Positions 25,570 to 32,818 of a DNA stretch of 64,000 nt are shown piece by piece. The stretch lies in NCBI GenBank assembly GCA_050875145.1, contig JBNMLH010000014.1:1-64000 (forward strand). The letters are read 5' to 3'. The stretch is from CAG-411 sp050875145. GTDB lineage: Bacteria; Bacillota; Clostridia; Lachnospirales; Lachnospiraceae. The position numbers were made by a program, and so were the translations under genes. The first letter of the stretch is position 1, and each line of letters starts with the position of its first letter. The notes below the pieces were generated by a model, which did not search any database, was not told the origin of the DNA, and saw only the letters and a program-made list of their open reading frames with translations.

Positions 25570-25609
25570 ACCTCCAAAGTAGTAGAAATGCCTTTCTCTA
25601 CTTGGAGGT
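25570..25609 (-). terminator. Terminator after the flavodoxin gene
   Basis: ACCTCCAAAGTAG and CTACTTGGAGGT form a long stem, with a further TAGAAA/TTTCTA pairing at its tip. On the minus strand GTGTTTTTTG follows. Confidence 0.85.
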
Positions 25610-25692
25610 ATCTGTGATAGTTTTTATAACTTTATACTTTTACTCTATCGCTACTAAGTTTTCTATACAATTGGAAAGTAACAGCGTTATGA

Positions 25693-26124
25693 TTATAAGC
25701 TTGCCAACTGCTGTCCTAAACTTTTACATTCTTCTAAAGCGTCCTCATCAGGAGTCTCATGAGCCATTAAGCCTTCGCCATTGACAACCTGTGCACCGGC
25801 TGCTGTCATACGATCGACCCATTCTCTCATCCATTCTCCATCTCCCCAGCCATAAGAACCAAAGAGTGCAATCTTCTTTCCATTTACGCTGCTCTCAAGT
25901 GCTTCAACAAATGGCTCCATTTCATTTTCTTCTAATACTTCAGCTCCCATTGCTGGACAACCTAAAGCATATACAGATTCCCCTGCTAAATCTCCTGGTG
26001 TAATATCAGTAACAAATACTGCTTCTCCTTCTTTACCTGCACCGTTAATTCCTTCTACGATTGCATTTGCCATTGCCTCTGTGTTACCTGAACCTGTCCA
26101 AAATACTACTTTTATCTTGCTCAT
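25693..26124 (-). CDS. Flavodoxin
   Basis: A 143-residue short-chain flavodoxin. The FMN phosphate loop is TGSGNTEAMANAI (about 10-22); the later loops are YALGCPAMGAEVLEE and LFGSYGWGDGEWMREW. It is a soluble electron carrier that often replaces ferredoxin when iron is short. AAGGAGGAAAAAACAC precedes the ATG. It follows the DUF3793 gene by 17 bases, and the pair lies behind an iron-type operator. Confidence 0.95.
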   Translation of the reverse strand: MSKIKVVFWTGSGNTEAMANAIVEGINGAGKEGEAVFVTDITPGDLAGESVYALGCPAMGAEVLEENEMEPFVEALESSVNGKKIALFGSYGWGDGEWMREWVDRMTAAGAQVVNGEGLMAHETPDEDALEECKSLGQQLASL

Positions 26125-26141
26125 GTGTTTTTTCCTCCTTT

Positions 26142-26759
26142 TTATAAATAAACAGAATATAAATGACCATTTCGAAGCATATCCATTGCCTCAATCAAAT
26201 CTACTCCGTTTGAAACAAATAAAACCATCCACTCTTTCGCCTGCTCATATTGACGAAACAAGTTCATTTTAGCCTCTTTATTTTCATATACCTTCCAATA
26301 ACCACTACATAAAGAATTTCTTCCCTGATTTGTTATAAATCCCTGTACATCCTCTAAAGGATACCCTAAAAACAGTCCCATCTCATGAGGAAACTCTCCC
26401 TGCCTACACATACACTGCTTATATCGCAATGCAAGCAAAGCAAACATTTTTTGCAAATCATTTTCACTATATCCTACTCTTTTTAAAAAAGCAGATACTT
26501 CTGGTAACATAAGATATTGATGTAAGGCCTTTTGTTGATAAATCAAAATAGCAACTCGCTTTGAATTTTCAAGCAGTACATAATAGGAAAGATTGGTCTC
26601 TTTTAATAATTGTTTCAATATGCACACTTTAGATTTATGTATATTCAAAAGATTTGATATCTTTAACCCAGCAAGCACAGGTGCACACTGCAATGCCAAT
26701 TGTGACTCTACTGCTTCCATATCCATATTCTGCATGATTTCAAATACTTCTTGACTCAT
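26142..26759 (-). CDS. DUF3793-family protein (flavodoxin-linked)
   Basis: A 205-residue cytoplasmic protein of the DUF3793 family, recognised from FPHEMGLFLGYPLEDVQGF (about 128-146) and GRNSLCSGYWKVYENKEAK. The function is unknown, but members typically sit beside flavodoxin or iron and heme genes, as here. It contains several cysteines near the N-terminus and in MCRQGEF. AAGGAGCAACTCT precedes the ATG. It is the first gene of the flavodoxin operon, behind a promoter with a palindromic operator. Confidence 0.85.
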   Translation of the reverse strand: MSQEVFEIMQNMDMEAVESQLALQCAPVLAGLKISNLLNIHKSKVCILKQLLKETNLSYYVLLENSKRVAILIYQQKALHQYLMLPEVSAFLKRVGYSENDLQKMFALLALRYKQCMCRQGEFPHEMGLFLGYPLEDVQGFITNQGRNSLCSGYWKVYENKEAKMNLFRQYEQAKEWMVLFVSNGVDLIEAMDMLRNGHLYSVYL

Positions 26760-26775
26760 AGAGTTGCTCCTTTCT

Positions 26776-26791
26776 GTTAGTTAGAACTAAC
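26776..26791. promoter_or_regulatory. Palindromic metal-regulator operator upstream of DUF3793-flavodoxin
   Basis: GTTAGTTAGAACTAAC is a 16-base palindrome (GTTAGTT/AACTAAC) just downstream of the -10 of the operon promoter. It resembles DtxR/IdeR- and Fur-type iron boxes (TTAGTTAG ... CTAACTAA) and closely matches the site at 27509-27524. Confidence 0.7.
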
Positions 26792-26797
26792 ATCTAT

Positions 26798-26826
26798 ATC
26801 TTACTTAATTCCCTATCCTACGTCAA
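26798..26826 (-). promoter_or_regulatory. Promoter of the DUF3793-flavodoxin operon
   Basis: On the minus strand TTGACG (26821-26826), 17 bases and TAAGAT (26798-26803). The palindrome follows six bases after the -10, so a bound repressor would block the start site. Confidence 0.65.
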
Positions 26827-26943
26827 CCATCTTATTCGCACAATTTTCTCAACTATATTTTTTTATTGATATAAATATTCAAGAAATAGTATTCCTCTAT
26901 ACTACTATTTTTAAACAAAATTTTTTTATATAGCACCAAAAAA

Positions 26944-26987
26944 ACTCCTTTAATTCAGAATAAAAACCAAATTAAAGGAGTCTTTTT
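26944..26987. terminator. Terminator between the Fur-family gene and the DUF3793 operon
   Basis: ACTCCTTTAATT and AATTAAAGGAGT form a perfect 12-bp stem, flanked by A runs on the left and CTTTTT on the right. It is probably active for the Fur-family gene and could work both ways. Confidence 0.85.
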
Positions 26988-26997
26988 ATAACACTTT

Positions 26998-27447
26998 TTA
27001 TGCACAATCACAAGGCACAACATTCACTGCAAGAATTTCTTGATTTTTTACATACCCGTATTGTTCCAAACCTGCACGTAACACGTCTTTCCACTCTTTT
27101 GGAGAAAGATGACATACCGTATTATCATCCAGTTCAATCTGGCAGGCTTCCTTTTTATCGCAATCCATAGAACAAGAAATTTTATACATATTCTTTCTAT
27201 TGATTGCTCCAACTTCTTCCAGTAAACTTACCATACGATATACTGTAGATTGTCCAATTCCCTTGTCTCTCTTAGAGGCTTCATAAAAAATCTCTTTGCA
27301 GCAGGAGCATTCCTCCGACAAAATAATGTCTAACAAAATCAATCTTTGTTTTGTAATTCTACATCCCTGCTCCTTCAAACGTTCAATAACCATCTCTTTT
27401 TGCATTTTTGTTCTTTCAAATCGTAAATCTTTCTCTTTCTTCTTCAT
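26998..27447 (-). CDS. Fur-family metalloregulator (cysteine-rich variant)
   Basis: A 149-residue Fur-superfamily repressor. The winged helix is visible: VIERLKEQGCRITKQRLILLDIIL (about 18-41), then GIGQSTVYRMVSLLEEVGAINR. The sensing region is unusual: CSCCKEIFYEAS, SCSMDCDKKEACQIELDDNTVCH and the C-terminal VVPCDCA give many cysteines, while the usual Fur histidine cluster and C-terminal CxxC pairs are not seen. The metal or signal cannot be called. ATG 27447 lies 11 bases after GGAGG and is preferred to a TTG at 27492. The promoter carries a palindrome like the one at the flavodoxin operon. Confidence 0.88.
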   Translation of the reverse strand: MKKKEKDLRFERTKMQKEMVIERLKEQGCRITKQRLILLDIILSEECSCCKEIFYEASKRDKGIGQSTVYRMVSLLEEVGAINRKNMYKISCSMDCDKKEACQIELDDNTVCHLSPKEWKDVLRAGLEQYGYVKNQEILAVNVVPCDCA

Positions 27448-27508
27448 GAAATAATCAACCTCCGCAAAAATGTGCGATTTATCTTGTAACAACTAATATC
27501 GTCATTCT

Positions 27509-27524
27509 GTTAGCTTAACCTAAC
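27509..27524. promoter_or_regulatory. Palindromic operator upstream of the Fur-family gene
   Basis: GTTAGCTTAACCTAAC shares GTTAG ... CTAAC ends and total length with the 26776-26791 operator. It lies two bases downstream of the -10 of the Fur-family gene, consistent with autoregulation or with control by a DtxR-type regulator encoded elsewhere. Confidence 0.68.
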
Positions 27525-27526
27525 TC

Positions 27527-27555
27527 ATTTTATCATCTTTTTTTCTCAATTGCAA
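27527..27555 (-). promoter_or_regulatory. Promoter of the Fur-family gene
   Basis: On the minus strand TTGCAA (27550-27555), 17 bases and TAAAAT (27527-27532). Confidence 0.65.
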
Positions 27556-27589
27556 GATAAATTACAACTTTTTCATTCACAGAACGCTT

Positions 27590-28369
27590 TTATCCCAATG
27601 CCACATCAAGTACCATCATAATCACAAAACCTATACAAAAACCTATAGTACCTATATTCGAATGTTTACCTGTCGAAGCTTCCGGTATTAATTCCTCAAC
27701 TACTACATATAGCATAGCACCTGCTGCAAATGCCAACAAATATGGCAAAATTGGTGTCATTACATCCGCAAATACAATCGTTATTGCCGCTGCAACTGGT
27801 TCTACAATTCCAGATAATGTTCCATATATAAATGCTTTACCTCTTCCATTTCCTTCCGAACGAAGTGGCATAGAAACGATTGCACCTTCTGGAAAATTCT
27901 GTATTGCAATTCCCAATGACAACGCAATCGCGGATGAAAGAGTAATGTGCGCCGAACTCGACAACACACCTGCAAATACAACTCCTACAGCCATCCCCTC
28001 TGGTATATTATGCAAGGTTACCGCAAAAATCAGCATTGCTGTCTTTTTAAAATTTGTTTTAATTCCTTCTGGTTCTTCCGAATCTAAATGTAAATGCGGA
28101 ATAACCCGATCCATAAGTAATAAAAAAAGCATTCCTGCAATAACGCCGATTGCTGCCGGGATAAATGCCATCTTTTCCATAGTCGACGACATCTCAATTG
28201 CCGGAATAATTAACGACCACACTGAAGCCGCTACCATAATTCCTGACGCAAAACCAAGCAATGCTTTTTGCACTGTCGGTTTTAATTCATTCTTCATAAA
28301 AAATGCGCAGGAAGATCCAAGAGTTGTACCTACAAATGGTATCAATAGTCCAATTACAATATCCTTCAT
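27590..28369 (-). CDS. ZIP-family divalent metal transporter
   Basis: About 259 residues with eight hydrophobic segments. ZIP metal-site motifs are clear: VTLHNIPEGMAVGVVF (TM4, about 128-143) and IAIQNFPEGAIVSMPL (TM5, about 162-177). A His/Glu/Asp-containing loop (PHLHLDSEEPEG) lies between TM3 and TM4. It should import zinc, iron or manganese, which fits its place beside the Fur-family regulator. The start is uncertain: ATG 28369 (MKDIVIG) follows GAGGAGGG at a rather long distance; the open frame reaches 28411. An inverted repeat, ATATACT/AGTATAT (28419-28439), lies upstream. Confidence 0.9.
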   Translation of the reverse strand: MKDIVIGLLIPFVGTTLGSSCAFFMKNELKPTVQKALLGFASGIMVAASVWSLIIPAIEMSSTMEKMAFIPAAIGVIAGMLFLLLMDRVIPHLHLDSEEPEGIKTNFKKTAMLIFAVTLHNIPEGMAVGVVFAGVLSSSAHITLSSAIALSLGIAIQNFPEGAIVSMPLRSEGNGRGKAFIYGTLSGIVEPVAAAITIVFADVMTPILPYLLAFAAGAMLYVVVEELIPEASTGKHSNIGTIGFCIGFVIMMVLDVALG

Positions 28370-28617
28370 TTTCTTTTGATGCCCTCCTCTTTTTTCCATA
28401 CGCCTTACCAAATATCTTATATACTTATTGATAGTATATCCATTTTTTCTAAAAAATAGAACAATCTTTTACTTTCTTGAAAATAATTCCTTATTAAACC
28501 GTTTTCTAAAAAACGACTTTTGCAAAATTGCAAAAGCTACAGTTTACAATGTTTCACCTTATCAGAACAATCGCAATACTTTTTACTACATATCCCATTA
28601 TCTGATAAAACAAAATA

Positions 28618-28643
28618 AAATCCGCCAACATCTTGGCGGATTT
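28618..28643 (-). terminator. Terminator after the zinc-ribbon gene
   Basis: AAATCCGCCAA-CATC-TTGGCGGATTT stem-loop directly after the stop codon; on the minus strand TTTTATTTTG follows. Confidence 0.88.
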
Positions 28644-28644
28644 C

Positions 28645-29049
28645 CTACTCTTCTAATAACGCTAACATATCCTCGGTTAAAATAAGAGAACAATCTAACA
28701 TTTTATCATACGCTTCATTTGTCATTGGTTTTACATCTCCATGCATGCTTTGCACCACTTTTAACAACTGTGATTCGGTATTACAATCTTTAACCTGCTG
28801 AATAAACCCATCACAATGCTCAGGTGTTATTTGTAATATAGACTCCATCTGCTCCATAAAATTATCCCCATGAAAACGCAAAATACTAAAATAACCATAT
28901 GTACGTGCTAAATAACGTTCTCCACAAACCGGACATGTCCTTAACTCATATTTTTTTCCTTCAAATCTTCTTTTATTAGAAGCTATCGAAATAAATTGGT
29001 CCTTTTTAGAACATTTTGGACACATTGATACCACTTTATTTTGTTTCAT
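28645..29049 (-). CDS. Hypothetical protein with N-terminal zinc ribbon
   Basis: A 134-residue cytoplasmic protein. Two CxxC knuckles, MCPKCSKKDQ (about 9-18) and CPVCGERYLAR (about 39-49), suggest a zinc ribbon; the rest is helical with no recognised family. A Zn-binding regulator or a small adaptor is possible, but I cannot assign a role. AAAGGAGATGAAATG lies a little far upstream of ATG 29049; ATG at residue 9 is an alternative start. It stands alone with its own terminator. Confidence 0.7.
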   Translation of the reverse strand: MKQNKVVSMCPKCSKKDQFISIASNKRRFEGKKYELRTCPVCGERYLARTYGYFSILRFHGDNFMEQMESILQITPEHCDGFIQQVKDCNTESQLLKVVQSMHGDVKPMTNEAYDKMLDCSLILTEDMLALLEE

Positions 29050-29276
29050 ACTTCATTTCATCTCCTTTTACAATACTTTACTTTTATTATGACACAATTT
29101 TAACTTTGTTTCTATCTTTTTTTCATTTTTTTATTGTATTCTCATTAAATCCAGGATTCATGAATATAACTACACAAGTATAACGGTTTTTATTTTTTTA
29201 TGCAGCATAGAGATTTTATCAACTATTAGTAGGCTATCTTTTCCCCTAAAACAAAAATTTTTCTGTCAAATACAAC

Positions 29277-29315
29277 AAGCCTACCTTTGCAATTATAAAA
29301 ACTACCGGTAGGCTT
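29277..29315. terminator. Stem-loop downstream of spoVAC
   Basis: AAGCCTACC (29277-29285) pairs with GGTAGGCTT (29307-29315). The minus-strand T tract after it is weak. It probably marks the 3' end of the spoVAA-AB-AC transcript. Confidence 0.5.
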
Positions 29316-29325
29316 TCGCTAACTT

Positions 29326-29823
29326 TTATGCAAAACATGTAAATAACCAATAAATAGCTCCCAGTACCCAGCTACTAACAATTCCATATAGTATAACCGG
29401 ACCTGCAATAGAAAAAATATAACATCCAATTCCAAAGACTTGTCCCTGTACTTTATAATCAATAGCAGAAGCTGCAATAGAGTTCGCAAAACCAGTAATC
29501 GGCACCACTGTACCTGCACCTGCAAATTTAGCTAATCTCGGATAAATATTTAATCCCGTCAACAATGCACTAAGTCCCACTAATGTAATTGTGGTATACA
29601 ATCCTGCATCTTCCTTGTTTGCCCCCATACTTCCATACCATTCCTGAAAACATTGACCAATTAAGCATATTATTCCACCTATTAGAAAAGCCTTTACAAC
29701 ATTCTTCATACAATTGTGTCTCGGTGTTACCTGCTTAATATATTGGTTATATTTTTCTGCCTTTTGTTGCTGATCTTTTTCCTCCATTACTTCCTGAATC
29801 GATACTTTTTTCGTTTCCTGCAT
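29326..29823 (-). CDS. spoVAC: Stage V sporulation protein AC
   Basis: A 165-residue membrane protein with a charged N-terminus (about 1-40) and four or five membrane segments. Family marks: YIKQVTPRHNCMKNVVKAFLIGGIICLIGQ, AKFAGAGTVVPITGFANSIAASAIDYK and GQVFGIGCYIFSIAGPVILYG. SpoVAC is a channel subunit for dipicolinic acid. GCGAGGGATAAAT precedes the ATG. It follows spoVAB by 16 bases and ends the cluster here; spoVAD and spoVAE are displaced. Confidence 0.96.
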   Translation of the reverse strand: MQETKKVSIQEVMEEKDQQQKAEKYNQYIKQVTPRHNCMKNVVKAFLIGGIICLIGQCFQEWYGSMGANKEDAGLYTTITLVGLSALLTGLNIYPRLAKFAGAGTVVPITGFANSIAASAIDYKVQGQVFGIGCYIFSIAGPVILYGIVSSWVLGAIYWLFTCFA

Positions 29824-29839
29824 ATTTATCCCTCGCTTT

Positions 29840-30271
29840 CTACTTCATATTCTGCCAAACTGGAAAACATAACTGATACCATGTTCCCAGCCCTTTTCCA
29901 ATTGCCAACGATGCAATAATAAAAGACATGCCTTGTCTTAAATGAATTCTTCTCGAAAAAATCGGTAACACATTTAAGACTTCCGCTAATGCCATAGAAA
30001 AACATCCCACATACATTCCAGCAAAAACTCCAAAAACAACAGTGCCCACATACCCAATAGGAACAGATACAGAAAAAACAGATATAATATTCCCGATAAT
30101 TCCGCCAACAATAACCGCTCCTTCATACCACCAATACGCCCAGCCCGTATGAGTTCTACCTGCTAGTCTTGGAAGCACGCCTATCATAACAATAAAAGCA
30201 AATACTCCCCCTGCAATAGAAAAACCTCCTGCAATACCTGCGAAGACTAAAAGTAAATTTTTAATTAGCAT
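29840..30271 (-). CDS. spoVAB: Stage V sporulation protein AB
   Basis: A 143-residue protein with about four membrane segments. FAGIAGGFSIAGGVFAFIVMIGVLPRLAGRT (about 10-40) and GMYVGCFSMALAEVLNVLPIFSRR (about 90-113) are typical of SpoVAB. It overlaps the end of spoVAA by 11 bases (the ATG lies in its last codons), so expression is coupled. It is part of the SpoVA germination channel operon. Confidence 0.94.
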   Translation of the reverse strand: MLIKNLLLVFAGIAGGFSIAGGVFAFIVMIGVLPRLAGRTHTGWAYWWYEGAVIVGGIIGNIISVFSVSVPIGYVGTVVFGVFAGMYVGCFSMALAEVLNVLPIFSRRIHLRQGMSFIIASLAIGKGLGTWYQLCFPVWQNMK

Positions 30272-30890
30272 CTATCGTTTTTCCCTCCCTTGACGCATTT
30301 TTTATCATAGCTTTATTGGCATCTTCTTCATAAGTACGCATTTCCACCTGCAATGGAGTTGGATCATTACGGGTTGCCTTTCTTGAAAAATGATTAAAAA
30401 ATATTAAAATACCAAGGGGTAATCCAATGCTGTAGGACAATTCCACCAGTCCGTTACTTTCCGCCCCCTGCCCTAACACAACTTCGTAAATTTCTGTAAA
30501 TACATCAGATACACTTACATCTGTATTAAAAGTCATGATAGAAAACGCAGACCCGATAGCAATAATCACTGCCACAAATGCTGCTTTTATATATTCCCAC
30601 ACTTGACTCTTTTTTTCGGGATGCATATAGGAAATAATAAAATCCTTTTCTCCCATATTATCAATATCCACATTAGGATATTTCTTCTGAATTAACTCAA
30701 TTACTTTCATAATTGACACGGTATATTTCATATCTTCTTTCGCCTTAATAATCATAAGTTCCGTTTTATTTAAGTCATGCACCATTTTACAATCGGCACT
30801 GTACAACTTTGCAACATCCTGTAAATAAACCTTCGTATTACTTACTTCTACATTCTGTTCGATTTTTATAAATAATTTTTTATCCTGCAT
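30261..30890 (-). CDS. spoVAA: Stage V sporulation protein AA
   Basis: A 209-residue protein with a cytoplasmic N-terminal domain (VYLQDVAKLYSADC, VIELIQKKYPNVDIDNMGEKDFIISY) and two C-terminal membrane segments (about 104-122 and 150-168). It is the first gene of the spoVA set. ATG 30890 follows GAGGGGGACTGGT and is preferred to 30911, which would overlap the preceding miniprotein gene. The 49-codon ORF ends 14 bases upstream. Confidence 0.93.
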   Translation of the reverse strand: MQDKKLFIKIEQNVEVSNTKVYLQDVAKLYSADCKMVHDLNKTELMIIKAKEDMKYTVSIMKVIELIQKKYPNVDIDNMGEKDFIISYMHPEKKSQVWEYIKAAFVAVIIAIGSAFSIMTFNTDVSVSDVFTEIYEVVLGQGAESNGLVELSYSIGLPLGILIFFNHFSRKATRNDPTPLQVEMRTYEEDANKAMIKNASREGKTIDAN

Positions 30891-30904
30891 ACCAGTCCCC
30901 CTCG

Positions 30905-31054
30905 CTAACACAATTCTTTTTCCATAACAGATTCGTATACCAGCACTCCATCAAACGCATCTGTAGACTGGTTATCTCTTTTTTCAAAAAAAATAATTAA
31001 AGCTGCTACAATCCCAATGGTCAACAAGGTTACAAAACAAATTCTTTCTTTCAT
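30905..31054 (-). CDS. 49-aa membrane miniprotein between sigF and spoVAA
   Basis: A 49-residue ORF: a basic start (MKER), one membrane segment (about residues 5-22, CFVTLLTIGIVAALIIFF), then a short polar tail. GAGAGGCATACAATT precedes ATG 31054. A sigG-type promoter lies just upstream, and spoVAA starts 14 bases after its stop, so it is the first gene of a forespore operon. The frame is also open up to 31123. I recognise no family. A role in dipicolinate transport or spore membrane assembly is inference from location only. Confidence 0.6.
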   Translation of the reverse strand: MKERICFVTLLTIGIVAALIIFFEKRDNQSTDAFDGVLVYESVMEKELC

Positions 31055-31092
31055 AATTGTATGCCTCTCTCTCTTGTTTCTTATTCTTTTTT

Positions 31093-31122
31093 TAGTTTGT
31101 ACAAAAAGGGAATTCTTATGCA
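31093..31122 (-). promoter_or_regulatory. sigG-type promoter of the miniprotein-spoVAA-AB-AC operon
   Basis: On the minus strand TGCATA (31117-31122), 17 bases and CAAACTA (31093-31099) resemble the sigma-G consensus with one mismatch in the -10. The -35 overlaps the last codon and stop of sigF. Confidence 0.65.
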
Positions 31123-31880
31123 CCTGTACCTAAAATTTCAGTTCGCATTTGCCGCAAAATTTTTTTCTCCAATCTACTAACTTGTACCTGACTGATTCCC
31201 AGCGTTTTTGCAACTTCATTTTGTGTTTTATCTCCAAAAAAACGCATAGTTATTAATCTTTTTTCTCTTTCATCCAACTTTTTCATTACAGAATGTACAA
31301 GCATTTTGTTAATTAGTTGTTCTTTTTCTATATCCTTACTATCCTGGCAACCGACAGCTCCTACCCCTTGTTCCTTCGCCACGACCTGATCCAACATAGA
31401 AACTGTTTTTCCTTCTCCGAAATCAATCTTTTGATCAATGGATTCAATTTGTGCATTAGCATCCATCGCCATTACAATTTCTTCTTTGGACATATGAACC
31501 AATTCAGCTAATTCTTCTATCGTAGGACTTTTTCCTGTCTCTTCGTAAAAACGATCTTGTTCCTGTTTTATCTTCCATCCAGCCTCTTTTAGACTTCTAC
31601 TAACCCGTATTATTCCATTATCACGAAAAAAACGCTTTAACTCCCCCGTAATCAACGGGACAGCATATGTAGAAAAAGCCACTTCATACTTCTCATCAAA
31701 TCGATCCACCGCCTTTATCAATCCAATACAACCAATTTGAAACAACTCTTCCTGGTCATAACCTCTATTTGTAAAACGTTTTACCACACTCCACACCAAT
31801 CCGGTATTCTCTTTTATAAATGTATCTCTCACTTCTTTATCTTCCTGTTTTACTTTTTTAAAACATTGGACATTTTCCAT
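31116..31880 (-). CDS. sigF: RNA polymerase sigma-F (forespore)
   Basis: A 254-residue sigma factor of the sporulation group. Region 2 is NTGLVWSVVKRFTNRGYDQEELFQIGCIGLIKAVDRFD (about 25-62), followed by FSTYAVPLITGELKRFFRDN. Region 3 (IRVSRSLKEAGWKI) and the region 4 helix-turn-helix (TQNEVAKTLGISQVQVSRLEKKIL) are complete. It directs early forespore transcription, held by SpoIIAB until SpoIIAA is activated. AGGAGAATTTC precedes the ATG. The gene order spoIIAA-spoIIAB-sigF is conserved. Confidence 0.97.
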   Translation of the reverse strand: MENVQCFKKVKQEDKEVRDTFIKENTGLVWSVVKRFTNRGYDQEELFQIGCIGLIKAVDRFDEKYEVAFSTYAVPLITGELKRFFRDNGIIRVSRSLKEAGWKIKQEQDRFYEETGKSPTIEELAELVHMSKEEIVMAMDANAQIESIDQKIDFGEGKTVSMLDQVVAKEQGVGAVGCQDSKDIEKEQLINKMLVHSVMKKLDEREKRLITMRFFGDKTQNEVAKTLGISQVQVSRLEKKILRQMRTEILGTGA

Positions 31881-31917
31881 GAAATTCTCCTATCCATTTA
31901 ATTCACAGCAGACTGGT

Positions 31918-32352
31918 CTAACATACTTTCATTCTTGTTATTGTTTTTTTCATTTTTACTGTTGTTCCCTCACCCTTTTTAGAATATACCTCCAACTCAT
32001 CCATAAGAGCTTCCATAAATGTGAAACCCATTCCCGATCGGTTCATATGCGGCTTTGTCGTAAACATTGGTTCTTTTGCTTTTTCCACATCCTCAATTCC
32101 TATTCCATAATCCATAATGGTAATCTGTATTGTTTGATTTACAATCTCGCACTGTAAAAAAACTTTATAATTTTCTTTTTGTTCATATCCATGGACAATT
32201 GCATTTGTTACCGCTTCCGAAACTACAGTTTTAATATCATCCACTTCCTCTAATGTAGGATTTAATTGTGTAGCAAATGCCGCTACCACCACTCTGGCAA
32301 ACGCTTCGTTCTCAGATCTGCTGTCAAATTCTAAACACATTTGATTTTTCAT
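31918..32352 (-). CDS. spoIIAB: Anti-sigma-F factor and kinase SpoIIAB
   Basis: A 144-residue GHKL-fold serine kinase. The ATP-binding N-box VSEAVTNAIVHGY (about 45-57) and G1/G2 boxes DYGIGI and HMNRSGMGFTFM are present. It binds and inhibits sigma-F and phosphorylates SpoIIAA. AGGAGGAAAAGATAG precedes ATG 32352. It lies 14 bases after spoIIAA and 37 before sigF. Confidence 0.97.
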   Translation of the reverse strand: MKNQMCLEFDSRSENEAFARVVVAAFATQLNPTLEEVDDIKTVVSEAVTNAIVHGYEQKENYKVFLQCEIVNQTIQITIMDYGIGIEDVEKAKEPMFTTKPHMNRSGMGFTFMEALMDELEVYSKKGEGTTVKMKKTITRMKVC

Positions 32353-32366
32353 TCTATCTTTTCCTC

Positions 32367-32681
32367 CTATACTTCAACCTTACCTACAAAACGATACACA
32401 CCTGACATTGCAAAAATTCTATCCACCCGTTCTGATACGTTACAAAGCATGGTGCTTCCTCCAAATGCAACAGACTGCTTATAACCTCCCATAACCAGTC
32501 CAATTCCCGCACTATCCATAAATGTAACATTCTTAAAATCAAAAACTATGTTTTTAATCATATAAAGCTGCAAATAATTTGAAAGTTCTTTATTTATAAT
32601 TGTTACATGATGATGATCAATCTCTGATCCTAAATTAACAAATAAAGTTCTTTCTTCCAGTTTATAGCTTGTCCGATTCAT
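32367..32681 (-). CDS. spoIIAA: Anti-anti-sigma-F factor SpoIIAA
   Basis: A 104-residue STAS-domain protein. The phosphorylated serine is in VTFMDSAGIGLVMG (Ser at about 57). Unphosphorylated SpoIIAA releases sigma-F from SpoIIAB. It is the first gene of the spoIIA operon. The upstream 80 bases contain AAGTG-GTT-CACTT, a small palindrome, but no unambiguous sigma-H promoter or Spo0A box that I can assert. Confidence 0.96.
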   Translation of the reverse strand: MNRTSYKLEERTLFVNLGSEIDHHHVTIINKELSNYLQLYMIKNIVFDFKNVTFMDSAGIGLVMGGYKQSVAFGGSTMLCNVSERVDRIFAMSGVYRFVGKVEV

Positions 32682-32763
32682 ACTCCACTATTCTCCTATC
32701 TTTTCTATTTTTTTAATAAACAAAGTGAACCACTTCAACTTTCCAATGACTGCCATGCATGCA

Positions 32764-32796
32764 TCAAAAAAAGAGTAACGCTATCTCCGTTACTCT
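32764..32796 (-). terminator. Terminator after the TPR gene
   Basis: AGAGTAACG (32772-32780) pairs with CGTTACTCT (32788-32796). On the minus strand the stem is followed by a run of seven T. It isolates the TPR gene from spoIIA. Confidence 0.9.
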
Positions 32797-32818
32797 CTTT
32801 CGTACTTTACTATTATTC

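Noticed and set aside
27945..28379. 144-codon plus-strand open frame opposite the ZIP gene
   Set aside because: Complement of a conserved membrane protein, which gives Ala/Ile/Pro-rich shadow translation.
32682..32763. sigma-H promoter and Spo0A box for spoIIAA
   Set aside because: Expected by analogy with B. subtilis, but no sequence here fits either consensus well enough to claim.
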